DNA from: Methanobrevibacter sp.
Lineage (GTDB): Archaea; Methanobacteriota; Methanobacteria; Methanobacteriales; Methanobacteriaceae
Length of the DNA stretch: 42,524 nt
NCBI GenBank assembly: GCA_017459665.1
Contig: JAFUCN010000102.1
Location: forward strand, 1-42,524
Direction of reading: 5' to 3'
In this document: positions 1 to 8,899 of the stretch, in pieces
Layout: each line of letters starts with the position of its first letter
Numbering within the stretch: the stretch's first letter is position 1
Notes under the pieces: generated by a model
Told to the model about the DNA's origin: nothing
What the model saw: only the letters and a program-made list of their open reading frames with translations
The model's database searches: none
Position numbers and translations under genes: made by a program

Positions 1-3000
1 AATATCACTGGTCTGGACAATTAAATTGAGATTTGCTTTGTTAACTGTGAATTTGGCGGTCTTGGTATTGCTGTAGTAGTTATTGTCACCAGTATAGTCA
101 ACAACAACACTTTTACTGCCCGCACCCAAGCCAGTGAATGTTACTTTAGCTGTTCCTTTAGAAACTGTAGCACTTTTGGTAACACCCTCTATTGTAGCAG
201 TTACTGTTCCTGTAGCATCACTATTCAATTTAACAGATACAGTAGCGGTGGAACCGTATGTAATGTCGTTTGCTGTTATGGTCATTGATGAGTATGTGTT
301 GTCGACTTCTATGAAAACAGAATCCTCACTTGACAAGTACCTGTCATCACCATTATAAACAGCACGGATTGTATAGTCTCCACGGCTGATTTTACTGATG
401 GTGAATTTAGCTTGCGCACTGCTTAGAGTTGAAGAACCGCTGTTTTTGCCGTTAACATAAAATACTACATTACCTGTTGCGCCGCTGCTTGCCTTAGCAG
501 TAAAAGTCAAATCCTTACCTACATTAATTGTACCATAGGAAAGACTTAATTGAGAGGAATACTTGGAAACAGTAGCAGATGCAGTTTTTGTTACACTATT
601 GAAATGTGTATCACCAGAATACTTGGCAGTTACTGTGTATTTATTGGCCTTTAAATTAGTGAAAGTGAATGTTAGTTTGGTTGAGTCAATAGTCTTTGTT
701 TGAGTCTTATCAGATACAGTTACAGTTACGCTACCTGTAACACCACTTGGAATATTAACATCAACTATTAGATTACTTCCATACATGATGTCACTAGTCT
801 GAACTGTAATTGCTGGTGTGGATTTGACAAAATCAAAGCTAACACCTGTTGAAATTCCACCATAACTTGCAGTTAGTGATCCTTTGTCATATTGGGTTAA
901 TGTAAACTGTGTTTTGCCGTAACAGTTAACAGGATTTGCACTGACAGTACCTCCGTTTGCAGAAAGTGTCAAATCAAAACCAGTCAAAGCATTATAATTA
1001 CTTATCTTACTGCTTGCATCAATGGATTTTATGCTAAACTGCACATCAGTCGCCTTATTGTATTCCAAGGATGTTGTAGTTGGTGTAACATCCAGATACA
1101 GCCAGTTGTTGATGTTTAAATCAGTTGGTTTTGCTGTATTGTCCTTGGTGCTTCCCCACCAGTTATAATCACAAACAATATTTGAAGTATCGCCACCGAT
1201 AAGATTATTACTGTTTAAAATTATGGAATTTTTGATAGTGGCTTTTCCATTGTTTTTAATGATAACAGCACTGTTATCGGTTATTTTAGAGTTAGAAATC
1301 TCAACAGAAACGCCTTCAAGTAAGGTATTTAAAGTGTTTGAAGTAATCTGACAGTTGTCAATAACAGTTTTACCTGAAGACTGTTTTAGGAATGTGTCAC
1401 CGGCAAGACCAGTCAAATCAATTGATTTAATGGTGAAACTGTTGGTATTTACGTTAAACATGCTGGTGACTGTTCCGGTGAATTTGGAATTGGCAGTACC
1501 TGTGATTGTCAAATCATAATTGACTACTAAGTTTTCTTCTGCAAAATTACCGTCAACCAACATGATATTGTTACGGGTATTTGCATACTCCAACGCCTTA
1601 GCAATGGTCTTAACAGGAGTGCTTGCTTTTAGACCGTTATTGTTGTCATTACCACTGGACTGTGAAACATAAACATATCCTCTAGGATTGACAACAGTCA
1701 GTTCATTGGTTCTGCCGTTGGAGATTGTTGGAACAGCATAAACAGTGAAAAGTTCCATATCTCCAAAATCAACACTGAACTGTTTAGAATCGACAGTCTT
1801 TAGATAAACACCATTTACATAAATATCATACTTTGATTTGTCTAAAATATCAGAGTCATAATAACCTGGATTTTCTAGAACTGCATTAATCTGGAACGTT
1901 GCAGTATTTTCATTAAGACTAACTCTTGACAATGACAAATCAGAAAATACAATTGAATTACCAGAGTAATAGTTACTGGATATTTCGCAGTTACTGTTTG
2001 CTAAGTTTATATTTAACACATCACCGCTGCGTGTATGGTCAATGAATTGATTTCCAACGATACGTACGTTTGGTGAACCCCATTCAGCACTAGGACATAA
2101 TGCGCAAATAGCAGTACCGATGGAAGCGGAATTTCTAACAAAAACGGTGTTTAGAACTTCAATGGAACCGTGATCCATAATGGATATTGCTCCTCCACGA
2201 CCAATACCTTCAGTTGACAATTCATCTAAAGCCCAGCAATTATTAGCGTTATTTTCAAATCTGGAATTAGTGATATAGATATGAGGCTGTGAAGTATAAG
2301 CGCAAGCTCCAATTGCTCCACCACCGTTATTGGTGGTACAGTTGTTTCCTATAAATTCAGTGTTATAGATTTGAAGGTAACTGTATGTGTATAATGCTCC
2401 ACCGTTCCATCCGGCAACATTATCAATGAAATGAGAATCATAAATAGTAGTATTTGCATTATTGTGGGTGTGTATTGCACCTGCCCACCAGAAAGCACGA
2501 TTCTTATAAAAAGTGGAACTGTAAACCTCTAACTGTCCACAATTGTTAATACAACCAGGTTCGGTTGTAGCATAGTTATTTTCAAAATAACAGTTGCGGA
2601 CAACCATTTTAGCAGTTGTAACACTTGTTGGATTGTAAACACTTACACAACCATAATCTGAAGTACAATCCTTGAAAGTACAGCCATCCAGGGTTACTGT
2701 TCCTTTTTTACTGTGGACAATGCATGAATGGCCACCGCTAACAGTAATATCTTCAAAACTGCAATCCTTTAGCAATGTGTTTGAATTTCCCCCAATTTGG
2801 AAAAATACTCCATCAGGAGATATGGATGTTGCAATCCACTTGAACTTAACGCCCTGCAAAGTGACAATAACACCTGAATTATCTTTTACCACTAATGGAG
2901 TGAAAGTGAATTGTCTTGGTGTGGAAGAGGAATCACCAATATAAGCGCCATCATTGCCCATAATTGTCAAATCATTATTAAAAACAATACGGGAATTGTA

Positions 3001-3282
3001 ATCCATAGTTTCAGGATAATAATTTGTATTTTCTTTTAGCTGCACCACATAATTCTTATCAGACAGTGATGCATAATATTGAAGTTCTTCCCAATTCTTA
3101 ACCGTTACTATACGTGTTGCCTCTAAAGAGGAATCAACATCACTATTTTCTAAATTATACCCGTGAGTGTTATCAGCTTGAGTTATATTTGTATCATCTA
3201 TTTCGTTTGCTGATACAGCACCCACACATAAGATTAAAATGAATAAAAAGAATAAAATAAAACCAGTTTTTTTAAAATTCAT
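1..3282 (-). CDS. Adhesin-like surface protein, C-terminus beyond window
   Basis: The frame stays open from ATG at 3282 to the window edge (1094 codons without a stop), so the C-terminus is missing. The start is preceded by GGAGTTGAT at good spacing. An N-terminal signal peptide (MNFKKTGFILFF, ending near VGAVSA) points to secretion. The next ~700 residues are Asn/Gly-rich with short recurring segments such as NCYFENN and FIDNVAGWNGGA, typical of a right-handed parallel beta-helix. A GYVYVSQSSGNDNNNG motif in the middle marks a second helix start. From about residue 770 there are tandem Ig-like repeats carrying signatures such as YSGDTHFNS and YTGDNNYYS. This architecture is that of Methanobrevibacter adhesin-like proteins; the ligand is unknown. 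It is the third of three leftward adhesin genes and follows a probable terminator. Certain as a gene; its exact role is inferred. Confidence 0.93.
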   Translation of the reverse strand, partial: MNFKKTGFILFFLFILILCVGAVSANEIDDTNITQADNTHGYNLENSDVDSSLEATRIVTVKNWEELQYYASLSDKNYVVQLKENTNYYPETMDYNSRIVFNNDLTIMGNDGAYIGDSSSTPRQFTFTPLVVKDNSGVIVTLQGVKFKWIATSISPDGVFFQIGGNSNTLLKDCSFEDITVSGGHSCIVHSKKGTVTLDGCTFKDCTSDYGCVSVYNPTSVTTAKMVVRNCYFENNYATTEPGCINNCGQLEVYSSTFYKNRAFWWAGAIHTHNNANTTIYDSHFIDNVAGWNGGALYTYSYLQIYNTEFIGNNCTTNNGGGAIGACAYTSQPHIYITNSRFENNANNCWALDELSTEGIGRGGAISIMDHGSIEVLNTVFVRNSASIGTAICALCPSAEWGSPNVRIVGNQFIDHTRSGDVLNINLANSNCEISSNYYSGNSIVFSDLSLSRVSLNENTATFQINAVLENPGYYDSDILDKSKYDIYVNGVYLKTVDSKQFSVDFGDMELFTVYAVPTISNGRTNELTVVNPRGYVYVSQSSGNDNNNGLKASTPVKTIAKALEYANTRNNIMLVDGNFAEENLVVNYDLTITGTANSKFTGTVTSMFNVNTNSFTIKSIDLTGLAGDTFLKQSSGKTVIDNCQITSNTLNTLLEGVSVEISNSKITDNSAVIIKNNGKATIKNSIILNSNNLIGGDTSNIVCDYNWWGSTKDNTAKPTDLNINNWLYLDVTPTTTSLEYNKATDVQFSIKSIDASSKISNYNALTGFDLTLSANGGTVSANPVNCYGKTQFTLTQYDKGSLTASYGGISTGVSFDFVKSTPAITVQTSDIMYGSNLIVDVNIPSGVTGSVTVTVSDKTQTKTIDSTKLTFTFTNLKANKYTVTAKYSGDTHFNSVTKTASATVSKYSSQLSLSYGTINVGKDLTFTAKASSGATGNVVFYVNGKNSGSSTLSSAQAKFTISKISRGDYTIRAVYNGDDRYLSSEDSVFIEVDNTYSSMTITANDITYGSTATVSVKLNSDATGTVTATIEGVTKSATVSKGTAKVTFTGLGAGSKSVVVDYTGDNNYYSNTKTAKFTVNKANLNLIVQTSDI

Positions 3283-3299
3283 CCCAAATCAACTCCAAA

Positions 3300-3346
3300 T
3301 ATAAAAAAAGAAAAAAATAATAAAAGGGAATTTTATTTTAATTCCC
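3300..3346 (-). terminator. Hairpin plus T-rich tract after adhesin gene
   Basis: A perfect 7-bp stem (GGGAATT/AATTCCC, 3326-3332 and 3340-3346) with a 7-nt loop sits against the stop codon of the upstream adhesin gene. On the minus strand it is followed by a long T-rich tract (TTTTATTATTTTTTTC). Archaeal transcription stops at such T-tracts. Only 63 bp separate the two adhesin genes, so read-through into the third gene is possible. Confidence 0.6.
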
Positions 3347-6300
3347 TATTTTTTTACTGTTATTTTTTTGCTGATTTTGTCTGCTCCATAAGTTACTTTG
3401 TAGGTGTATTTTTTACCTGCTTTGAAAGTTTTAATGATTTTTTTACCAACAGTGAATGTTGCAACACCTTTACTGTTTGTTTTTGCAGTAATAGTTTTAC
3501 CATTTACTTTCATTGTGAGTTTTTTATTAGTTAAGTATTTTCCATTGACCTTTTTCAATGTAACTTTAACTTTTAGGGATTTAGCAGATTTTTTAACACT
3601 TACATTTTTAGCGGACAAAATTGTGTTTACAGTTACTTTATTTGATACTTTCACATCACCAGTTGATGCAGTTACAGTGTATGCAGTGGTTTTTGGAGCT
3701 AAACCTAATTTAAGTGTAGCTGTACCATTTTCATCACTTACACGAACATATTTTGCACCGTTAATGTCAATAGTGATGTTTTCACCAGCAATTGGAACAC
3801 CAGCACGTGTCAATACAACTTTATATTCACTACCTGCAGTGTAGAGCATAGTAACGTCTTTAGCTGTTAGTGTTGCTTTTGGTATGGAGATGCTTGTTGT
3901 TTTTGTGATTGGATCGTATTTTGCATCACCAGAGTAAGCGACTGTTGCAGCATAATCACCAGCAGGCAAATCATTAACATTTACTGTTGCTTTACCGTTT
4001 ACAAGGTCGCTTGTGTATTCTTTGCCGTTGACTGTTACTGTTAGTTTTCCGGTTGCATCAGCAGGCAAACTAATATCAAATGAAGGACTAGTAGTTCCTG
4101 CAGGAACGTCCACATTGACAGTATTGTCACTTACTGGAATTTCAACCTTTTTAACAGTTAAAGTAGCGGTTTTAGTTGCAGCATTATGGTTTGCATCAAC
4201 ATTTGTAGAAACACTAACAGTATAAACACCAGCATCCAAACCGGATAATTTAATAGTGTTTCCTGAAACATTGCATACTACTGCTTTGTTGTTTGCATCA
4301 ACAACACTAGCTACAATATCACCAACAGAATTAGTAGTATCAGCAGTAATTGTGATGTCTTCACCGAAATTGACTGTTTTATCAGCAATATCGATAGTGG
4401 ATGCCGCTTTGGTAACATTTAAGTTGATTTTAGCACTTGAAGGCAAGAAATTGCTAGTCACAATACTAGTTGCTTCAACAACATAAGAACCAACAGCCAA
4501 ATTACCTAAAACAATATTACCATCAGTAGATTTGTAGGTTCCGATTTCTACACCATCTTTGAGTAAAACTGCATTTACACCAACAATACTGTTACCAGTA
4601 TATGGAACACTGATGCTGTCAGCATATTCAACAGATAAATCATTCATGTATAAACCGGACTGTGCCTGTTTAACAGTTATAGTTTTAGTTACTGCTTCTG
4701 GAGCACCGTATTTGTCATCACCAGAGTATGTGACAGTTACAGGATATGAACCAGCATTGAAACCAAAGTCAAAAGATAACTTTTCAGCTGCATCTTTGGT
4801 TTGTTTAGCATTACCTGCTTCAACAGTTACAGTTCCAGTAGCATCACTAGGCAGCTCAACATTTATAGTAGCATATTGGCCGAAAGTGATTTCACTTGGA
4901 ATGTTTGTGTTGAATTTGTAATTGCTGATTTTGGATATGGTTAAATCAGCTGTAGCAAGACCATAAACGTGTTCTGTATCATCTTCAAAGAAGATACTTA
5001 CTTCATGTGTTTTATCTGCTGGTAATGTGTCTGGAATAGTAAAAGTTAATGTTTCAGTATCCTCTTCCAACTCAACAGTATAGTTTTTATTGTTTACACT
5101 GATTGTTAAAGTTCCTGTCACTGGTTGGGCAAAAGTAAGTGCAACATTTTGCTCTTGACCATAGACAATTGGATTTGCAACAGCTTCAATATCAACAGCA
5201 CGGAAGAATAATCCTTTAGTTTCTTGATCTAATGTTACTTTTACTGAATCCTCTTCATCAGCATCAGTACTTGTTCTAGTATAGATTGCTTTGAAGTTTC
5301 CATTTTTTAAAATAGCAGTAGCATCAACAGTTCCAGTAGTAGAAGACAAATGAACAGTCATAGGTTGGAAGTTCCCCATACCATCCTGGTCATCAGTACC
5401 ATTCCAAGTCAACTTACCTAAAATTTCAAACTGATTATTACCTAAATAATTTAAATTTACTGAGAAAACAGCATATCTGTTAACTGGTACTGAACGCCAA
5501 TAACGCCCAGAATTATCATCAAATTGCATAACCAAATATCCTGGAAGATTACTTGAACCAAACCAAACATCATTTACATAAGAATTTGGATTATATGTTT
5601 CAGTTGCATACAAACGTGTCACAGTAGAAGGCAAATCCAACCTACAATATTCATAAATGTAAGTTATACTTCCTTTCGCATTCTTAATAGGAGAACCTAC
5701 ATGACACGCTAAAATGTCACCACCCCATCCATCATCATACCAAATGTCATCAGAAACTAATTTAAAATAACAATTTCTAAATATCGGACTAAATGAATAC
5801 GGGTAAAATTCAGTTACATATTGACCCACACCTGCTAAAAAAGAACAATTATTAAATATTCCTAAATTTGCATTAGTTAAAACTGGATAAAAACGTTGCT
5901 TATAAAACATATAACCTGAGGCATCATCGAAATATGATGGAAAATGGTCTGTCCAGTTAAAAATTATATTTGAAATTGTAAAATTAGCAGTAGCATCTGT
6001 TAAAGCTAAACATTCAATATCATTAATATTAAACCCAGAACTAGTATATTCTTTTAGAGAGTCAGTTATAATAACTTCACCGTCTAGACCATTGATAAAT
6101 AAGTTATTAGCGTTAAATCGTAAAACAGACCCTAATGTATAAGTTCCACTAAAAATATTTACTGTTACTTTCTCTTTGTTTTGAGCATTTGCATAATCAC
6201 ATGCCCGACTTAAGTCTGCAAATGGATCTTCAGGCGTACCGTGACCATTTTCTGTTTGATTTTCACCAACATAAATAATACATTCATCTTCAGAAGAAAA

Positions 6301-6483
6301 AATATCCTGATTATTATTTTCATCATTTAAAATATCAAAATCATTAGAATCAAGTTCTAAAGAATTTGATGAATCAACTAACTCCAAATTAGATTCTTCA
6401 GCAATTTCAGTAGCTGAAACCATATTAAAAGCAAATGACATAATGACAATCAATGTTACAACCAATATTAACCTTTTGGACAT
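3346..6483 (-). CDS. Adhesin-like surface protein with Ig-like repeats
   Basis: A 1045-residue secreted protein if started at ATG 6483 (MSKRLILVV). A GTG three codons upstream (6492) would give 1048 residues, but that GTG is part of the apparent ribosome binding site (AGTGAT), so the ATG is preferred. The signal peptide ends near NMVSATE. Residues ~30-70 are acidic. Then comes a beta-helix-like section opening with IIYVGENQTENGHGTPEDPF, the 'YV..GN..NDGT..P' start motif seen in such adhesins. From about residue 440 it is tandem Ig-like modules with YSGDDKYGA and YSGDAKYDP motifs. The last ~90 residues are lysine-rich (KKSAKSLKVKVTLKK) and resemble the C-terminus of the surface protein at 40365-42116. 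The start codon follows the stop of the upstream gene by 13 bp, so the two are co-transcribed. Probably cell-wall associated; ligand unknown. Confidence 0.93.
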   Translation of the reverse strand: MSKRLILVVTLIVIMSFAFNMVSATEIAEESNLELVDSSNSLELDSNDFDILNDENNNQDIFSSEDECIIYVGENQTENGHGTPEDPFADLSRACDYANAQNKEKVTVNIFSGTYTLGSVLRFNANNLFINGLDGEVIITDSLKEYTSSGFNINDIECLALTDATANFTISNIIFNWTDHFPSYFDDASGYMFYKQRFYPVLTNANLGIFNNCSFLAGVGQYVTEFYPYSFSPIFRNCYFKLVSDDIWYDDGWGGDILACHVGSPIKNAKGSITYIYEYCRLDLPSTVTRLYATETYNPNSYVNDVWFGSSNLPGYLVMQFDDNSGRYWRSVPVNRYAVFSVNLNYLGNNQFEILGKLTWNGTDDQDGMGNFQPMTVHLSSTTGTVDATAILKNGNFKAIYTRTSTDADEEDSVKVTLDQETKGLFFRAVDIEAVANPIVYGQEQNVALTFAQPVTGTLTISVNNKNYTVELEEDTETLTFTIPDTLPADKTHEVSIFFEDDTEHVYGLATADLTISKISNYKFNTNIPSEITFGQYATINVELPSDATGTVTVEAGNAKQTKDAAEKLSFDFGFNAGSYPVTVTYSGDDKYGAPEAVTKTITVKQAQSGLYMNDLSVEYADSISVPYTGNSIVGVNAVLLKDGVEIGTYKSTDGNIVLGNLAVGSYVVEATSIVTSNFLPSSAKINLNVTKAASTIDIADKTVNFGEDITITADTTNSVGDIVASVVDANNKAVVCNVSGNTIKLSGLDAGVYTVSVSTNVDANHNAATKTATLTVKKVEIPVSDNTVNVDVPAGTTSPSFDISLPADATGKLTVTVNGKEYTSDLVNGKATVNVNDLPAGDYAATVAYSGDAKYDPITKTTSISIPKATLTAKDVTMLYTAGSEYKVVLTRAGVPIAGENITIDINGAKYVRVSDENGTATLKLGLAPKTTAYTVTASTGDVKVSNKVTVNTILSAKNVSVKKSAKSLKVKVTLKKVNGKYLTNKKLTMKVNGKTITAKTNSKGVATFTVGKKIIKTFKAGKKYTYKVTYGADKISKKITVKK

Positions 6484-6496
6484 TATAATCACTACC

Positions 6497-8008
6497 CTAA
6501 TTATTATTTGAAACAGTTAAGTCAGGGGCTCTAGCAGCATTATTACCAGTTAAACCAGATCCAGTAGCTACTAACGTATTATTAGATACAAAACCATCAG
6601 TATTACCAGCCATAATATATACTGCCCAAGTTCCAACATTAACAGTCACAGTATTATTTTCAATTTCATAATAATGATTTCCTGCAGTATATTGACAGTA
6701 ACTAATACCCCATGCTTGGCAATTTTTAATAAATCCCCCTTCATTATGGACGGTTACTATATTGCCTCTAACATAAGCATAATCATCTTGTAGTTCCATA
6801 CCAGAAAGTACATACCATGGTTCTCTTCCAGCTTTTCCAGTAACATCAATTACATTACCTGTAACAGTTATATTTGTTGAACCTTCATTGTAATTTTGAG
6901 AATAAATTCCTAAATTTGGACCACCATTTTTTGTAGTTAATGTATTATTTGAAATCACAACACCATCATGAGGACCAGTTAATTGCACACAATATGCTGC
7001 TCCAGTTGCATTTCCACTTGGAAGAATTGTAGCGGAGTCATTACCATTCATATTAACGGTGTTGTTGTTAATTGTTATATTATTACATTGATATACATCA
7101 ATTCCATAAATATAACTATATTCGTTAGTATTAGATATGGTATCTTTTTCATCGATTTTATTATCTCCAACATATGAATTGTTTGAGTTTACAATCATTA
7201 ATGCATCTAATGTTGGATAATCCCCTACACGAGCATTACCTAATACTGTTAAATTATTTTTAGTGAAATTCAAATTGTTACATTTTTCCACTGCTACACC
7301 AGCCACATAATCAGCTAAAATACCTTGAAGTGACCAGCTTACAGTTTTAAGAGGTAAGTATGCAGTTAAATTATTTTCAGCTATTTTTAAATCAGTACAG
7401 TTCATTGCTCTGATTACATAGTTATAGTTTGCTGAATTACTGTGTGAGCAAGTGTAAGAAATTACATTATTTAATATTTGTACATTTGCAGCGTTTACAA
7501 CACTTATTCCATAATAATCCACATTTGAACCAGCTGTGAGAACAACATTTAAGTTTTGTACAACTGTATTATCAGCAGTTACATAAAGATATGCATCGGA
7601 TGGTGATCTTGCATCATTTATGAATGTTGCTCCATCTAAAACTAAACCTGGTGACATTAAATCAAAGCTTACTCCATTGAATGTTGCTTCGTTAACATTT
7701 AATGTGATTGTTTTATCAATTTTAAAGTTTCCAAAACTTTTAGCATTGAAGTTTCCACTAAAAGTTAAATCAGTTACTTGTGTATCGTTTAAATAACCAT
7801 TTTCATCGAAGCATTTATAATAGTCTTCATCTGTAATGGTTATTGTCTTTTCCTGTTCGACGTCTAGTGAATCTGCAGCCTCATCTAATGCGATGATATC
7901 TGCATCATCAGGTACAATATTGTCATCAATATCGGTTGCGCTAACAGCGCTAACACAACAGATTATCATGACAAATATTAGCAAAAGTGAAATAGAAAAT
8001 TTCTTCAT
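6497..8008 (-). CDS. Secreted parallel beta-helix (adhesin-like) protein
   Basis: A 503-residue protein with a clear signal peptide (MKKFSISLLLIFVMIICCVSA). An acidic linker is followed by about 400 residues of short Asn-rich turns (for example NNVISYTCSHSN, NNTVNMNGN, GNVIDVTG, NNTLVATGSG), the pattern of right-handed beta-helix/NosD-type repeats. Unlike its neighbours it has no Ig-like modules and no lysine-rich C-terminal module; it ends abruptly at SNNN. The ATG at 8008 follows GGAGAT at 5 nt. It is first in the leftward adhesin operon and is the gene closest to the inverted-repeat segment at 8109-8810, so it is the likely target of any promoter inversion. It may rely on the next protein for wall attachment, or may be the beta-helix part of a former larger gene; neither is shown. 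Confidence 0.9.
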   Translation of the reverse strand: MKKFSISLLLIFVMIICCVSAVSATDIDDNIVPDDADIIALDEAADSLDVEQEKTITITDEDYYKCFDENGYLNDTQVTDLTFSGNFNAKSFGNFKIDKTITLNVNEATFNGVSFDLMSPGLVLDGATFINDARSPSDAYLYVTADNTVVQNLNVVLTAGSNVDYYGISVVNAANVQILNNVISYTCSHSNSANYNYVIRAMNCTDLKIAENNLTAYLPLKTVSWSLQGILADYVAGVAVEKCNNLNFTKNNLTVLGNARVGDYPTLDALMIVNSNNSYVGDNKIDEKDTISNTNEYSYIYGIDVYQCNNITINNNTVNMNGNDSATILPSGNATGAAYCVQLTGPHDGVVISNNTLTTKNGGPNLGIYSQNYNEGSTNITVTGNVIDVTGKAGREPWYVLSGMELQDDYAYVRGNIVTVHNEGGFIKNCQAWGISYCQYTAGNHYYEIENNTVTVNVGTWAVYIMAGNTDGFVSNNTLVATGSGLTGNNAARAPDLTVSNNN

Positions 8009-8108
8009 TTAATATCTCCTTTCCAATATTTTGTTAAACAAATTTTTTAAAAAATTTTTTGATTTTCGACAGTTTTATTCAAATCAAAGCCTTATTTGGC
8101 CTTTAAAT

Positions 8109-8138
8109 TCTGATGGATTATACTAATCTATCAGATTT
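8109..8138 (+). repeat. Left inverted repeat, candidate recombination site
   Basis: This 30-bp sequence matches the reverse complement of 8781-8810 at 28 of 30 positions, including 23 consecutive identical bases (8116-8138 against 8781-8803). Internally it is a near-perfect dyad: 12-bp arms TCTGATGGATTA and TAATCTATCAGA (11/12 symmetric) around a 3-bp asymmetric centre, TAC. Two inverted recombinase-binding arms around a short asymmetric core is the usual form of a tyrosine recombinase site. The gap to the next start codon (8008) is 100 bp. Confidence 0.85.
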
Positions 8139-8140
8139 CT

Positions 8141-8165
8141 AAGCTCAATTTGGGCTTATTTTTTT
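8141..8165 (+). terminator. Hairpin with T-run just inside the segment
   Basis: A 6-bp stem (AAGCTC/GGGCTT with one G-T pair) around a 5-nt loop is followed by A and seven T residues on the + strand. It would stop rightward transcription as drawn. If the segment were inverted, the same element would lie just downstream of the recombinase and face leftward, blocking read-through from the recombinase into the adhesins. Confidence 0.45.
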
Positions 8166-8177
8166 GAGTACTAATTT

Positions 8178-8186
8178 TTTTATAAA
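8178..8186 (-). promoter_or_regulatory. Possible TATA box facing the adhesin operon
   Basis: On the minus strand the sequence reads AACTTTATAAAAAAATTAG, an archaeal TATA-box-like element inside the candidate invertible segment and pointing at the adhesin operon. A start site would fall near 8155, giving a ~150-nt leader that crosses the left repeat. The region is so AT-rich that chance TATA-like matches are common. Confidence 0.3.
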
Positions 8187-8780
8187 GTTAAACTATAAAA
8201 TTGATTAAATTAATTTTATTCAAATAAATTTTAAACACTGACAATTTAACTTTATTATATACTATTTTCATGTTTTATTAATATATATCTTTGTATTTTA
8301 TTTTCCAAATTAAATTGTGAATTTCATTTCTAAATTGATAAATAAGAAATTAAATCATGTAATTTTAATTTTTAATAATGTTAATCTCTTAATATTGGAT
8401 TTTAACAATTTTAAACATTTATAATTTTAAAGTAAAATTTGTAATATTTTTTTTAAAAATCAATCAAAATTGACAAGAAAATCAAATCAATAAAGAATTT
8501 TAAAAACTTTCTAAAACAGTTTAAATTTAATATTACAATCAAAAATTTATTTTTTAGAAAAACAACAAGTTTTAAACGGAAATATAACTGAAATTTGACC
8601 AAATTTTTAAAATTTTATCAAAGTAACTAAAAGGTTACCATGCCCCAATTTATGAAATGAAAATCTTAAAGATTCAGATTTTAAATAAAATAAATAATAC
8701 TCCAAATTATAAAAAAATACGTCATTATTATAAATAATTCTAAAAACAAAACCTAATTTCACCATAAAAATTAAAACTCA

Positions 8781-8810
8781 AAATCTGATAGATTAGTATA
8801 ATCAATCATA
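8781..8810 (-). repeat. Right inverted repeat, candidate recombination site
   Basis: The reverse complement of this 30-bp sequence matches 8109-8138 at 28 positions. It has the same internal dyad form: arms TCTGATAGATTA and TAATCAATCATA (10/12 symmetric) around GTA. It lies 90 bp beyond the recombinase stop codon. Differences between the two sites fall only in the outer part of one arm, so the core and one full arm are conserved. Confidence 0.85.
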
Positions 8811-8899
8811 TTTTTTTACTGGCCAAAAGCAATTTTCACCATTAAAAAATCACCCTTATTAACCCACCAGCAAAAATCCTGTCCAAGCCCAATTCAAGT

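Larger units (their letters stand above)
8139..8780. other. Candidate invertible promoter segment
   Basis: This 642-bp AT-rich non-coding segment lies between the two inverted repeats. Because the sites are in opposite orientation with asymmetric cores (TAC and GTA on the + strand), recombination between them would invert the segment rather than delete it. It contains a hairpin/T-run near its left end and TATA-like boxes facing both ways. The expected role is an on/off or read-through switch for the adhesin genes to the left. This is inferred; the sequence shows only one orientation. Confidence 0.6.
8009..8899. other. Non-coding region between adhesin operon and recombinase
   Basis: About 890 bp with very high AT content and no convincing reading frame. 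It holds the 5' leader of the adhesin operon (8009-8108, with a low-complexity A/T palindrome near 8040-8058 and a weak hairpin at 8086-8104), the left inverted repeat, a 642-bp spacer, the right inverted repeat, and 90 bp leading to the recombinase stop codon. The role is that of a regulatory region, probably invertible. Confidence 0.8.

Noticed and set aside
134..4921. Many open frames of 60-150 codons on the + strand opposite the adhesin genes
   Set aside because: They lie wholly within long, well-supported minus-strand adhesin genes, lack ribosome binding sites, and have the biased composition expected from the antisense of Thr/Val-rich repeats.
8040..8058. A/T palindrome in the adhesin leader as an operator
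   Set aside because: It is a homopolymer-type run of A and T in very AT-rich DNA and is likely to arise by chance.
8109..8810. The repeat pair as attL/attR of an integrated element
   Set aside because: Attachment sites left by integration are direct repeats. These are inverted, and no phage or plasmid genes lie between them.
8109..8810. The repeat pair as terminal repeats of a MITE or insertion sequence
   Set aside because: No target-site duplication is visible next to either repeat and no transposase is present. A tyrosine recombinase gene adjoins instead. A MITE is not fully excluded.
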